A DNA stretch of 14,411 bases from an uncultured Bacilli bacterium (GCA_947632415.1 CANRPB010000025.1:1-14411), one strand, 5' to 3'; counted from the stretch's first letter, positions 1-7,836 are shown. Numbers and translations: made by a program. Notes: a model not told the origin generated them from the letters alone.

Positions 1-965
1 AAATATTCTCTTCTTTTACTTAGCATTTTTGGATTATGAGATAAAGCATCACACTCTTGAACTAAATACCGAGAATAAACCAAATTAAGGTTATTATTTA
101 TTTCATCCAAAGAAATTTTTTTATCATGATACTTAATTAAATAACCTATCTTTTCTATATATGTATCATTAAATCCAAGTCTTTTTAAAATACTTTTAGC
201 TATTTTAAAAGAAACCTCCGGATGATTAGGAAAATGCCTAATTCCCTCTTGCTTCAAATAAGAAAATGGTTTCCCAATATCATGAAGTAGTAAGGCTAAG
301 CGAATATCAAAATCCTGTACTGATAAACTTAAAGCATAAAGCGTATGTTGCCAAACATCTAAATTATGATGAGGATGCTTATGTTCAAACCCAATCATAT
401 TTTTTAATTCAGGAATTATTTGGCATAACTCTTCCAAATTATCATTTATTTGTAAAACAATATCATCTGTCATTAATATAGTATATAACCTTATTACATC
501 ATCTATATTATCCTTTGACATTAAATATTTTAAAATATTATTATTACTATAAATTACCTCAACATTATCATCAAAATTATATAAAAAATCATCAATATCC
601 ATATAATTAATTATTTTTTCAACCATTAATAAATTAGAAAAATGCAATTGATTAATAGGAATAGCAAATTCATCAATAGTTTTCATATCTTTAAAATCAT
701 AAACATCCAAATAAAATCCTGTTCCCTTATTAAGTTCTAATATATAACATGGAATATCATATGTACAAATATAATTATTAGTGTTAAGCGCCAAATATAA
801 TAAATCACTTTTAAATTTAAAAAAATGTAAATACTTAACATTTTCATTATATGAATTAGTATTTAACTTTTCATTCTTAGAAAAATAATTACCAACTTGA
901 GAAAAATTTTTTGCACTTAAAATATTAGCTATTTCAACACTATTACATAAGCGATATACCAACAT
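1..965 (-). CDS. HD-domain phosphohydrolase with unfamiliar N-terminal domain (C-terminus off the window)
   Basis: The frame is open for 321 codons from an ATG at 965 and runs off the left edge without a stop. A GGAGG at 976-972 lies 6 nt before the start. Residues about 195-310 form an HD metal-dependent phosphohydrolase domain. Candidate metal ligands are H207 (DVWQHTLYAL), H228-D229 (LLLHDIGKP), H248 (HFPNHPE), H280 (KYHDK) and D306 (ECDALSHN). The HDIGKP motif and the following RHF..H pattern resemble the HD domain of bacterial CCA-adding enzymes. No nucleotidyltransferase head is present. Residues 1-130 instead form a separate domain with YRLCNSVEIANIL, KYLHFFKFKSDLLYL, YDIPCYILELNKGTGFY and EFAIP segments that I cannot assign to a named family. 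It is the last visible gene on the minus strand, 63 nt after the histidine kinase stop, and could be co-transcribed with it. A phosphohydrolase or phosphodiesterase activity is inferred; the substrate is unknown. Confidence 0.85.
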   Translation of the reverse strand, partial: MLVYRLCNSVEIANILSAKNFSQVGNYFSKNEKLNTNSYNENVKYLHFFKFKSDLLYLALNTNNYICTYDIPCYILELNKGTGFYLDVYDFKDMKTIDEFAIPINQLHFSNLLMVEKIINYMDIDDFLYNFDDNVEVIYSNNNILKYLMSKDNIDDVIRLYTILMTDDIVLQINDNLEELCQIIPELKNMIGFEHKHPHHNLDVWQHTLYALSLSVQDFDIRLALLLHDIGKPFSYLKQEGIRHFPNHPEVSFKIAKSILKRLGFNDTYIEKIGYLIKYHDKKISLDEINNNLNLVYSRYLVQECDALSHNPKMLSKRREY

Positions 966-988
966 AATAAACCTCCATAATTAAATTG

Positions 989-1013
989 TTAATGAAAATA
1001 ATTTTTTCATCAA
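989..1013 (-). other. Stem-loop between histidine kinase and HD gene
   Basis: TTGATGAAAA and TTTTCATTAA (minus-strand sense) can pair over 10 bp, with one G-T pair and a 5-nt loop, in the 63-nt gap between the kinase stop and the HD gene. No T-run follows, so it is a weak terminator at best. It could be an mRNA-stability or processing hairpin. Confidence 0.3.
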
Positions 1014-1028
1014 TTAATTTCAATCTAT

Positions 1029-2243
1029 CTATAAACTAAAATATTTAATTATAAATTTTGTGCCTGTTTCATCTGATTCTACACCCACTACACCATTATC
1101 ATTTTCTATAATTGTTTTAGACAAAGCTAATCCAATCCCTATACTATCTAAAGAAGAATTTTTCCCCTTATAAAATCTTTCAAATATATGTGATATATCA
1201 TTTTCATCAATACCATCACCATAATCTTTAATTGTAATCACAGAATAAGCATTATTTTGTTCATAGAAAATATCTATTTTACTGTTTATTGAAGAATGCT
1301 CTACACAATTTTTAATAATATTTGTTATTGCTTCAACTTGCCACATAAAATCACAAGTAATTTTAGCATTATTATCCCCTTTTATATTTAACTCGATATT
1401 TTTCAAATCACATAAAGTTGATACATTTTTTATTGCTTCATTTATAATATCTTTTAATAATTTCTTCTCTTTTATAAACTTAATTGTATTCGCATCAAAT
1501 TTTGATAACTTTAAAATCGATTGTACTAAAAAATTAATATTCGTTATATTTCTTTTTATGTCTCTTATAAAATCTTCCCTTATCTCTTTATCCATATCAG
1601 GATCATCAATTAAATTATCTAACATTACTAAAATACTTGTTAATGGTGTTTTTAATTGATGCGATATATCCTCTAAAGATTTTTTTAAATTTATTTTATC
1701 CATATTGGAATTATCCGCTGCTTCTTTTAACATTACTGTTGTCTTATATATCTCATTTTTTAATATCGAAAGCTCATCTTCTGACATAGAATCTATATTA
1801 AGTTCATAATTCTTTTTATTTATTTCCTCAATACACTTAGTAATATTCTTAATATCATTATCCTTATCTTTGTTATAATTTAAAAATATTAAAACCAAAA
1901 GAATGATTGTTAATAACATTGATGAAATATTGATAATCAAAAACTTATGATACTCCTTATCATTGCTTTTTATAATAGAATTATTATCCATATCAATACC
2001 ATATTTTTCTAATAATTCAGTTGCATTATTTTCATCATTATTTAGTATTTTTATAATCTGGTTTTCATTAATAGCTGGATATTCTTTTAGTAGTATGCTT
2101 ACTATTGCACCAATTTTATTATTGAAATTTTTTGTATAAGTATGATACTCATATACATTTATTATTAGAAATAAAAATAATAAACATAGTGAAACTATCA
2201 TTGTTTTTATTAGATACCTTTTTAATTTAATCTTATTCTTCAT
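1029..2243 (-). CDS. Two-component sensor histidine kinase
   Basis: This 404-residue membrane kinase should sense an envelope signal and phosphorylate the response regulator encoded just upstream. Two membrane helices lie at about residues 12-31 and 101-122. They flank an extracytoplasmic loop of about 70 residues, longer than the very short loop of the intramembrane-sensing BceS type. The dimerisation/phosphoacceptor box is EDISHQLKTPLTS, with the likely phosphorylated histidine H195. The ATP-binding domain has an N box around N312 (IIKNCVEHSS), a G1 box (DYGDGI, 340-345), an F box (IFERFYKG, 353-360) and a G2 box (GIGLALSK, 369-376), so the catalytic parts look complete. Its ATG overlaps the regulator stop by 11 nt and has no strong ribosome binding site of its own, which suggests translational coupling. 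The adjacent ABC transporter suggests response to a peptide or antibiotic; that is inference. Confidence 0.93.
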   Translation of the reverse strand: MKNKIKLKRYLIKTMIVSLCLLFLFLIINVYEYHTYTKNFNNKIGAIVSILLKEYPAINENQIIKILNNDENNATELLEKYGIDMDNNSIIKSNDKEYHKFLIINISSMLLTIILLVLIFLNYNKDKDNDIKNITKCIEEINKKNYELNIDSMSEDELSILKNEIYKTTVMLKEAADNSNMDKINLKKSLEDISHQLKTPLTSILVMLDNLIDDPDMDKEIREDFIRDIKRNITNINFLVQSILKLSKFDANTIKFIKEKKLLKDIINEAIKNVSTLCDLKNIELNIKGDNNAKITCDFMWQVEAITNIIKNCVEHSSINSKIDIFYEQNNAYSVITIKDYGDGIDENDISHIFERFYKGKNSSLDSIGIGLALSKTIIENDNGVVGVESDETGTKFIIKYFSL

Positions 2244-2889
2244 CTATTCTATATCCCATACCTTTAACAGTAGTTATAATATCCGTTCCCAATTTTTCTC
2301 TTATTCTTTTAAAATAAACAGTTATAGTATGGTCATCAACATCATTACCTGTCCACTCCCATATTTTGTCCAACAATGTATTTCTACTTACTATTTTATT
2401 AAGATTTACAAACAATAAATTAACTAATTTTAATTCCAATGCCGTAAATTCTATTTGCTTTTCATTTTTATATAGTTCTAATTTATCAGTATCAAATACA
2501 ATATCTTTTACTCTAATAATATTTTTCTTTTTAAAGCGTAATAAAATCCTATTTACTCGCGCTAATAGTTCTTTCGTACTAAAAGGTTTTGTGATATAGT
2601 CTTCAGCACCAATATTTAATCCCTTTACAATATCATCTTCTTCATCCCGTGCAGTTAAAAATATTGTTGGAATATTTAGTTCTTTAATATTATTTTGAAA
2701 CAAATCAAAGCCATTACCATCTGGCAAAGAAATATCTAATATGATTAAATCAATATTTGAATTACTTGATATATATTCTTTTGTCTCTTTTATATTAGTT
2801 TTATATACAAGACTATATTTATTCTTTTCAAAAGAATATGCAAGACCCTTAATTATAGTTTCATTATCCTCTACTAATAAAATATTCAT
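2233..2889 (-). CDS. OmpR/PhoB-family response regulator
   Basis: A 218-residue DNA-binding response regulator and the partner of the overlapping histidine kinase. The receiver domain spans residues 1-115, with the acidic pair E7-D8 (VEDNE), the phosphoacceptor D52 (IILDISLPDGNG), the switch threonine T79 (FLTARD) and K101 (ITKPFS). The winged-helix effector domain (about 120-218) contains LELKLVNLLF, the RIREKLG recognition helix and the terminal KGMGYRI typical of the OmpR subfamily. The ATG at 2889 is chosen because AGGAG lies 7 nt before it and MNILLVEDNE is the canonical family N-terminus. The frame is open for 28 more codons upstream, but these run through a terminator hairpin and a promoter. 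Its own extended -10 promoter lies directly upstream. It probably regulates the preceding ABC transporter operon. Confidence 0.95.
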   Translation of the reverse strand: MNILLVEDNETIIKGLAYSFEKNKYSLVYKTNIKETKEYISSNSNIDLIILDISLPDGNGFDLFQNNIKELNIPTIFLTARDEEDDIVKGLNIGAEDYITKPFSTKELLARVNRILLRFKKKNIIRVKDIVFDTDKLELYKNEKQIEFTALELKLVNLLFVNLNKIVSRNTLLDKIWEWTGNDVDDHTITVYFKRIREKLGTDIITTVKGMGYRIDEE

Positions 2890-2910
2890 AGAAAAGCTCC
2901 TTTCTAACAT

Positions 2911-2919
2911 ATTATACCA
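2911..2919 (-). promoter_or_regulatory. Extended -10 promoter for the response regulator/kinase pair
   Basis: TGGTATAAT reads toward the regulator gene: a TGn element plus a consensus TATAAT, about 22 nt before the start codon. No convincing -35 lies at 17 bp, which is acceptable for an extended -10 promoter. It directly abuts the T-tail of the permease terminator. Confidence 0.6.
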
Positions 2920-2944
2920 CAAAAAAGGGCTTTCCCCTTTCGTG
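2918..2944 (-). terminator. Intrinsic terminator after the ABC permease gene
   Basis: Beginning one base after the permease stop, the minus strand reads CACGAAAGGG-GAAAG-CCCTTTTTTGTG. This is a GGG/CCC plus AAA/TTT stem, with an outer CAC/GTG clamp and six Ts. It separates the transporter genes from the regulator and kinase, allowing independent or attenuated expression of the second pair. Confidence 0.65.
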
Positions 2945-5602
2945 TTAAATATTTTCATTTCTAATTGTTTCAATAGTATTTTGTCTGTTAATCTTACTCA
3001 TTGAATACTTCATAATAAGTGAAATAAGTATAAATACAACTGCAATAGAAATTATTATTGCTAAAATTGGAAGTTTATATGGCAAACCTGATTCCTCTGA
3101 TAAAAAGTGATAAATAACATAAGATAGTCCTATACCAATAGGAACCCCAAAGAATAATGCTTTAACCCCCATAAATAATGTTTCTAATCTAATCATTCTA
3201 TTAAATTCGTGATTAGTCATACCAACAGACTTTAACATAGCAAATTCCCCTCGCCTTAATTCCATATTTGTAGTTATTGTATTAAATATATTGGTAATAC
3301 CAATAAGTGAAATTACAATAATAAAACCAAATAAAAATATTCCTATCAAAGTAAACAAATTACTCATAATTCTAACATTTTCATCCGTATTATTTATACT
3401 ATAATCTTCGCCTTTTAAATAATCATCAATATCATTTTGTAACTTATTAGCATTACTTGATTTATAATATATTTCAATAATCTTTGATTCAAATATATTA
3501 TTAAACATTTCATCACTAATTATAATATATCCTGTACTCATATCTTTTAACCCAAACGGCTTAATATCAGTAACAGCCCCAACTTCTAATTTTAATTTTT
3601 CATTTGTATTACTAATGAGAGCATCTATTATATCACCTTTACTAAAGTTAAATTTTTGCATATATTTTGTTGTTTTTTTATTGTTTTCATCATAAACAGT
3701 ATAATATTCCTTATCTACAATTATTGCCTTATCTTTTATATCATCATAATTTAAACCTAAAGATTTGATATACTTATCATATTGTTCTTTACCAATAGAA
3801 ATAATAGGCATATATGTTGGTTCATTAGTATCTAACTTTAATTTTAAAAAGTCAACATATTCCTTATTATAATGGTTACCCATAAATGATATTTCACTAT
3901 TCCTAAATATAGTATAATCATCTATATTTTCTAATTTTGTTGATTCTATAAATTTGTTGTAAGACTCTTCATTTAAATTACGCGCATGTAATGAAAGATT
4001 ATAGTCTAATATTTCCAATTCGTGATCTAATTGTTGAAATGCTAATCCCATAAAACCTGATAAAGCAATAAATACAAATACTGAAACTACTAATGATATA
4101 ACTGTTGTTCTATATTTTTTCTTATTTCTTTTTAAATTTTTAAAGGATAGTTCTCCACCCATACCAAATATTTTCTTAATTATTTTGGGAGATTTAACTT
4201 TTTTTGCATTAATCTTGATATTAGCACTATTTCTAATTAACTCCATTGGAGATACCTTTGAAGCCCTTTTGGCACTTCTAAATGCTGAAAAATAAATAGT
4301 CACAATTCCCAGTATAATTGCTACAAGAATTGCCAACCAAGACATAGCAAACTCCAATTTTAATCCCGTTGCAAATGAACCTGACATATAATAATTGCTT
4401 ATAATTATTAGTATATAAGACGCTACAAATCCTAATAGAATACCCAATGGAATACCAATTAATCCAAGAATAGTTGCTTCATAAAATACATTCCTTTTTA
4501 TTTGTTTCCTAGTTGCACCAATACTTCTTAACATTCCATATTGCTTTATTTTTTCTGTAATAGAAATATCAAAACTATTTTTTATACAAAATACTGATGT
4601 AAATACGATTATTCCAATCACTATACCAACAACGATACCTAATCCACCTATACCACTATTTGAAATTGGATTAGTTTCCAATGCAATTAAATATGAATTG
4701 ATATCTATGTTTTTATATTTTGATTTTTCTAATTGATTAAAGTATTCCTGCATATCTTCATTTGATGGACCCTCTTGATTATTTACCTTTTTAAATAGTT
4801 TCTCATCAACACCCATTATATTCGCAATAGTCTTATAACTATCTTTTAGTCCACTTTTTGTAAATCTCACATACAAATCTACATTTTCACTTAATTTATT
4901 TTCATCACTATAAGTTATAAATGTATATCCCGGTGCAGAATATGACTCTATATTAGTTGCTGGCCTTTCTATAACTCCAACAATTTTATATGTTTTTGAT
5001 GTCGCCTCAACAATCGACTCATTACTTTTTTCTTCTAATACATTTTTTTTACCATCAATATTTTCCACAATATCACTAGGTTGATAAGGATTAGATTGAT
5101 TAAGTTCATATCCATCAGAAGTTATTCTCTTTCCAACATTTAATGTTATTGAATCACCAACATTTAAAAATAATCTGCCATTTGTTTCCAAGTGTGTAGG
5201 AATAACTATCTCATTTTCATTTTCGGGTAGTTTTCCTTTTACTAATTTAACTGATAAATTATTTAGTGAATCTTTTGTAAATGCTTTTATATAAGCATAA
5301 GGTTTATATTCATTTTTGGAATCAATTTTGGCATATCCAATATTTTTAGTAACATTGATATTTTCAATAGTTCTATTTTCTTGAAACTGCTCTATATCAC
5401 TAAAAGGAACATCATGAAATACTGTATGAAAATTACCTTTTTCTCTTGTTTCAAATTTTATTAATGACTTAATACCACTAGAATACATTGCAGCAACTGC
5501 TGTTATCAGTGCGACAGATAACATTATTCCAATAATAGTGACTATCGTTCTTTTCTTATTTAATTTTAGATTTTTTATAGTTAACTTGTTAAGTAAGTTC
5601 AT
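2945..5602 (-). CDS. ABC transporter permease with two FtsX/MacB-type halves
   Basis: An 885-residue membrane subunit partnering the ATPase encoded 1 nt upstream. It is a duplicated FtsX/MacB architecture. Helix 1 (about 20-40) is followed by a large extracytoplasmic domain (about 41-318) and three helices (about 320-340, 377-403, 418-441). A second round follows: a helix at about 500-520, an extracytoplasmic domain, and three C-terminal helices in roughly the last 140 residues. Both halves carry the cytoplasmic coupling signature after the FtsX helix (KQYGMLRSIGATRKQIKRN and RRGEFAMLKSVGMTNHEFNR). The ATG at 5602 is preferred over an upstream in-frame ATG because GAGGAGGG lies 5 nt before it. 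The upstream start would lie within the ATPase gene. Exporters or mechanotransducers of this type handle lipids, peptides or antibiotics; with a two-component pair next door, envelope-stress defence is the likeliest role. The substrate cannot be read from sequence. Confidence 0.92.
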   Translation of the reverse strand: MNLLNKLTIKNLKLNKKRTIVTIIGIMLSVALITAVAAMYSSGIKSLIKFETREKGNFHTVFHDVPFSDIEQFQENRTIENINVTKNIGYAKIDSKNEYKPYAYIKAFTKDSLNNLSVKLVKGKLPENENEIVIPTHLETNGRLFLNVGDSITLNVGKRITSDGYELNQSNPYQPSDIVENIDGKKNVLEEKSNESIVEATSKTYKIVGVIERPATNIESYSAPGYTFITYSDENKLSENVDLYVRFTKSGLKDSYKTIANIMGVDEKLFKKVNNQEGPSNEDMQEYFNQLEKSKYKNIDINSYLIALETNPISNSGIGGLGIVVGIVIGIIVFTSVFCIKNSFDISITEKIKQYGMLRSIGATRKQIKRNVFYEATILGLIGIPLGILLGFVASYILIIISNYYMSGSFATGLKLEFAMSWLAILVAIILGIVTIYFSAFRSAKRASKVSPMELIRNSANIKINAKKVKSPKIIKKIFGMGGELSFKNLKRNKKKYRTTVISLVVSVFVFIALSGFMGLAFQQLDHELEILDYNLSLHARNLNEESYNKFIESTKLENIDDYTIFRNSEISFMGNHYNKEYVDFLKLKLDTNEPTYMPIISIGKEQYDKYIKSLGLNYDDIKDKAIIVDKEYYTVYDENNKKTTKYMQKFNFSKGDIIDALISNTNEKLKLEVGAVTDIKPFGLKDMSTGYIIISDEMFNNIFESKIIEIYYKSSNANKLQNDIDDYLKGEDYSINNTDENVRIMSNLFTLIGIFLFGFIIVISLIGITNIFNTITTNMELRRGEFAMLKSVGMTNHEFNRMIRLETLFMGVKALFFGVPIGIGLSYVIYHFLSEESGLPYKLPILAIIISIAVVFILISLIMKYSMSKINRQNTIETIRNENI

Positions 5603-5603
5603 A

Positions 5604-6275
5604 TTATCCCTCCTCAACAATTCTTCCATCTTCAATTTTAATTATCCTATCAGCGACTTTGGCTATTTCCATGTTATGTGTAATCATAATAATTGTTTGA
5701 TTTAATTCTTTATTAGATTTTTTAAGTAATGCCACTATTTCATCACTTGATTTTGAATCCAAATTTCCTGTTGGCTCATCTGCAAGAACTATAGTAGGAT
5801 TGGTAATCAAAGCACGACCTATACTTGTTCTTTGCTGTTGCCCTCCTGATAATTCATTAGGAAGATGATTCTTTCTATTTTGTAGTCCTAGTAATTTCAA
5901 CATATCATTCAATGTATTTTTATCAACTTCACGGTTATCAAGTGATAATGGAAGTGTAATATTTTCTTCTACATTTAATATGGGAATTAAATTATAAAAC
6001 TGATAAATTAGTCCTACTTGTCTTCTTCTAAATATAGCAAGTTTATCATCATCAAAATTATAAATATTTTTACCATCAATATAAACTTTACCAGAAGTTG
6101 GGCGATCAACTCCTCCAATTAAATGTAAAAGTGTTGATTTGCCACTTCCAGAAGCACCAACTATTGCCACAAATTCTCCTTTTTCTATTGAAAAAGAAAC
6201 GTGATCTAAGGCAACAACTTTAGTTGTATCTTTACCATATATTTTCGTTAGATTTTCTACTTTTAAAATTTCCAT
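5604..6275 (-). CDS. ABC transporter ATP-binding protein (MacB/LolD/BceA type)
   Basis: A 223-residue nucleotide-binding subunit that powers the downstream FtsX-type permease. All ABC motifs are intact: Walker A GASGSGKST (40-48), Q-loop Q92 (YQFYNL), signature LSGGQQQR (142-149), Walker B IVLADEP (162-168) followed by TGNLDS, and the switch histidine H200 (IMITHN). The size and the DEPTGNLD signature are typical of the MacB/LolD/BceA group, which pairs with FtsX permeases. The ATG has AAGGAG 9 nt upstream. The stop codon sits one base before the permease ATG and inside its ribosome-binding context, so the two are co-translated. A TATAAT promoter with an 11-bp-spaced direct repeat lies upstream. 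Confidence 0.95.
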   Translation of the reverse strand: MEILKVENLTKIYGKDTTKVVALDHVSFSIEKGEFVAIVGASGSGKSTLLHLIGGVDRPTSGKVYIDGKNIYNFDDDKLAIFRRRQVGLIYQFYNLIPILNVEENITLPLSLDNREVDKNTLNDMLKLLGLQNRKNHLPNELSGGQQQRTSIGRALITNPTIVLADEPTGNLDSKSSDEIVALLKKSNKELNQTIIMITHNMEIAKVADRIIKIEDGRIVEEG

Positions 6276-6305
6276 AATTAAAAACTCCTTTCTTTTTACA
6301 AATAA

Positions 6306-6338
6306 ATTATATAATAGTCAAAGTTACAACCAAGTTAC
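6306..6338 (-). promoter_or_regulatory. Promoter of the ABC transporter operon with an 11-bp direct repeat operator candidate
   Basis: On the minus strand, TATAAT (6311-6306) is preceded after 16 bp by a weak -35, TTGGTT (6333-6328). Two identical 7-mers (plus-strand AAGTTAC at 6321-6327 and 6332-6338) are exactly 11 bp apart and overlap the -35 and spacer. Direct repeats with 10-11 bp periodicity are the usual binding form for dimers of OmpR-family regulators. The neighbouring response regulator is the obvious candidate ligand, but that assignment is inference. The overlap with the -35 would also fit repression. Confidence 0.5.
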
Positions 6339-6393
6339 TAAAATGAAATTTTTTATTAAAAACAACAAATAATGAAATTATATATTGCAAAAC

Positions 6394-6419
6394 AAAAAAT
6401 CAACCCAAACGGATTGATT
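6394..6419 (-). terminator. Intrinsic terminator of the tRNA-Gly gene
   Basis: AATCAATCC-GTTT-GGGTTGATT on the minus strand forms a 9-bp stem with one T-G pair and a 4-nt loop. It runs into six Ts, 46 nt past the tRNA 3' end. It isolates the tRNA from the ABC promoter. Confidence 0.75.
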
Positions 6420-6430
6420 ATATATATTAA

Positions 6431-6453
6431 GTTCAAACTATAAAAGTTCGAAC
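6431..6453 (-). other. Stem-loop directly downstream of tRNA-Gly
   Basis: GTTCGAAC-TTTTATA-GTTTGAAC (minus-strand sense) forms an 8-bp stem with one wobble and a 7-nt loop, starting 12 nt after the encoded CCA. It has no T-tail. A role in 3'-trailer processing or stability of the tRNA precursor is possible but unproven. Confidence 0.4.
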
Positions 6454-6464
6454 AGAAACGTCAC

Positions 6465-6539
6465 TGGAGCAAGTGACCGGAATCGAACCGGCATCCTAGC
6501 CTTGGCAAGGCCATATACTAACCGTTGTACTACACCTGC
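6465..6539 (-). tRNA. tRNA-Gly (anticodon GCC)
   Basis: A 75-nt cloverleaf including an encoded CCA. The acceptor stem is GCAGGTG/CACTTGC (7 bp, one G-T). The D stem is GTAC/GTAT and the anticodon stem TGGCC/GGCTA, with loop TTGCCAA giving anticodon GCC. The variable region is GGAT, and the T arm is GCCGG-TTCGATT-CCGGT. The discriminator T is followed by CCA. GCC decodes GGC and GGT. It is transcribed from its own promoter and ends at its own terminator, so it is a single-gene unit. I see no integrase or duplicated 3' end nearby that would make it an attachment site. Confidence 0.97.
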
Positions 6540-6551
6540 ACGACACTTAAA

Positions 6552-6580
6552 ATTATACATTATATTTTATGATGTGTAAA
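6552..6580 (-). promoter_or_regulatory. Promoter of tRNA-Gly
   Basis: TTTACA (6580-6575), a 17-bp spacer and TATAAT (6557-6552) read toward the tRNA. The -10 ends 12 nt before the tRNA 5' end, leaving a leader of only about 5 nt. This is a near-consensus housekeeping sigma promoter. Confidence 0.8.
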
Positions 6581-6672
6581 TAGATTTTATAAAAAAATAT
6601 TAAATTCGACAAATAACTACTTTTAAACTCATAAAACGAATCATAATTCATATTTATTTATTGAGGTGGATT

Positions 6673-7830
6673 ATGAAAAAAATAACTAGTATAATTTTAA
6701 TTATTTATGTATTTTTAAGTGTAGTAACAGTTAAAGCTGTCGATATCAGCTTAGCCCCATCAGCAAAATCAGCTATCCTTTTAGAGGCTAGTACAGGTGA
6801 AATCATCTTTGAAAAAAACTCCCACGAGAAACTACACCCCGCTTCTATGACAAAAATGATGAGTATGCTTTTAATATTAGAAAGTATTGATAAAGGTGTT
6901 ATTAACTGGGACGATATGGTAACCGTAAGCGCTAATGCATCTGGTATGGGTGGAAGTCAAATTCTTTTAGAAACCAATGAGCAAATGAGTGTACATGACC
7001 TATTTAAAGGCATTGCTGTTGCTAGTGGTAACGATGCAGTGGTTGCTATGGCAGAAAAAATTGCTGGATCAGAACAAGTATTTGTAGAAATGATGAATAA
7101 ACGCGCTCAGGAATTGGGTCTAACAGACACTAATTTTAAAAACTGTCATGGACTAGATGATGCTAATCACTACTCTAGTGCTGCTGACATGGCTAAAATT
7201 GCTCTAGAACTAGTTAAACATGAAAAACTATTTGAATTTACATCTATATACGAAGACTATTTAAGAGAAAATACTGAGCGAAAATTTTGGCTTGTAAATA
7301 CCAATAAATTGGTTCGATTCTATAGTGGCGCTGATGGATTAAAAACGGGCTATACTAAAGAAGCTGGATACTGTTTAACAGCTACAGCTAAAAAAAATAA
7401 CATGCGTATTATTGCCGTTGTCATGGGTGAACCTGATAGTACCACAAGAACTAGTGAAGTAAGTGCGATGCTCGACTATGCCTTTGCTCAATATGAAACA
7501 GAATCATTTTTATCTACTAACAGCATCTTAGATACAATTAATGTTAAAAAAGCCAAAAAAGAATATATTAATATCATTCCCAAAGAAAATGTAACTATTT
7601 TAAATAAAAAAACAGACAATAAAAAAAATGCAACCTACTCTCTTAAAATAGATGATATTAAACTACCAGTTAAACAAGGTGATACTGTTGGAAAACTATC
7701 TGTTTATGTTGATGATAAATTGTATAAAGAAATAGATGTAACAGTGGCTGAAGATACAGAAAAGGCTGATATCTTATCGCTATATGGAAGATATTTAAAA
7801 AAACTATTTACTGGTGACATTGTCTTTTAA
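6673..7830 (+). CDS. Secreted D-alanyl-D-alanine carboxypeptidase (PBP5 / peptidase S11 family)
   Basis: A 385-residue low-molecular-weight penicillin-binding protein that trims the terminal D-Ala from peptidoglycan stem peptides outside the membrane. Residues 1-22 are a signal peptide: KK, a hydrophobic core, and VKA before the likely cleavage site. The serine-peptidase triad is complete: S58-M-T-K61, S118-G-N120 and K224-T-G226 (DGLKTGYT). A beta-rich PBP5-type C-terminal domain covers about 285-365, and a short final helix (about 367-385) could be the membrane anchor. The ATG at 6673 is chosen over the in-frame TTG four codons upstream because TTGAGGTGG is the ribosome binding site and MKK opens the signal peptide. 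Length is normal for DacA/DacF. DacF-type enzymes act in spore cortex formation and this neighbourhood has spore genes, but sequence alone does not separate a vegetative from a sporulation role. It is divergent from tRNA-Gly; no clear promoter was identified. Confidence 0.93.
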   Translation: MKKITSIILIIYVFLSVVTVKAVDISLAPSAKSAILLEASTGEIIFEKNSHEKLHPASMTKMMSMLLILESIDKGVINWDDMVTVSANASGMGGSQILLETNEQMSVHDLFKGIAVASGNDAVVAMAEKIAGSEQVFVEMMNKRAQELGLTDTNFKNCHGLDDANHYSSAADMAKIALELVKHEKLFEFTSIYEDYLRENTERKFWLVNTNKLVRFYSGADGLKTGYTKEAGYCLTATAKKNNMRIIAVVMGEPDSTTRTSEVSAMLDYAFAQYETESFLSTNSILDTINVKKAKKEYINIIPKENVTILNKKTDNKKNATYSLKIDDIKLPVKQGDTVGKLSVYVDDKLYKEIDVTVAEDTEKADILSLYGRYLKKLFTGDIVF

Positions 7831-7836
7831 ACAACC

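Noticed and set aside
266..481. Plus-strand ORF opposite the HD-domain gene
   Set aside because: It is antisense to a long minus-strand frame with clear HD motifs and a good ribosome binding site; its own product has no recognisable domain.
2366..3004. Two plus-strand ORFs opposite the response regulator
   Set aside because: Both are shadows of the regulator coding sequence, rich in Ser/Phe/Ile as expected from antisense AT-rich DNA.
6465..6539. tRNA-Gly as an integration attachment site
   Set aside because: No integrase gene, no repeated tRNA 3' end and no element boundary are visible in the window.
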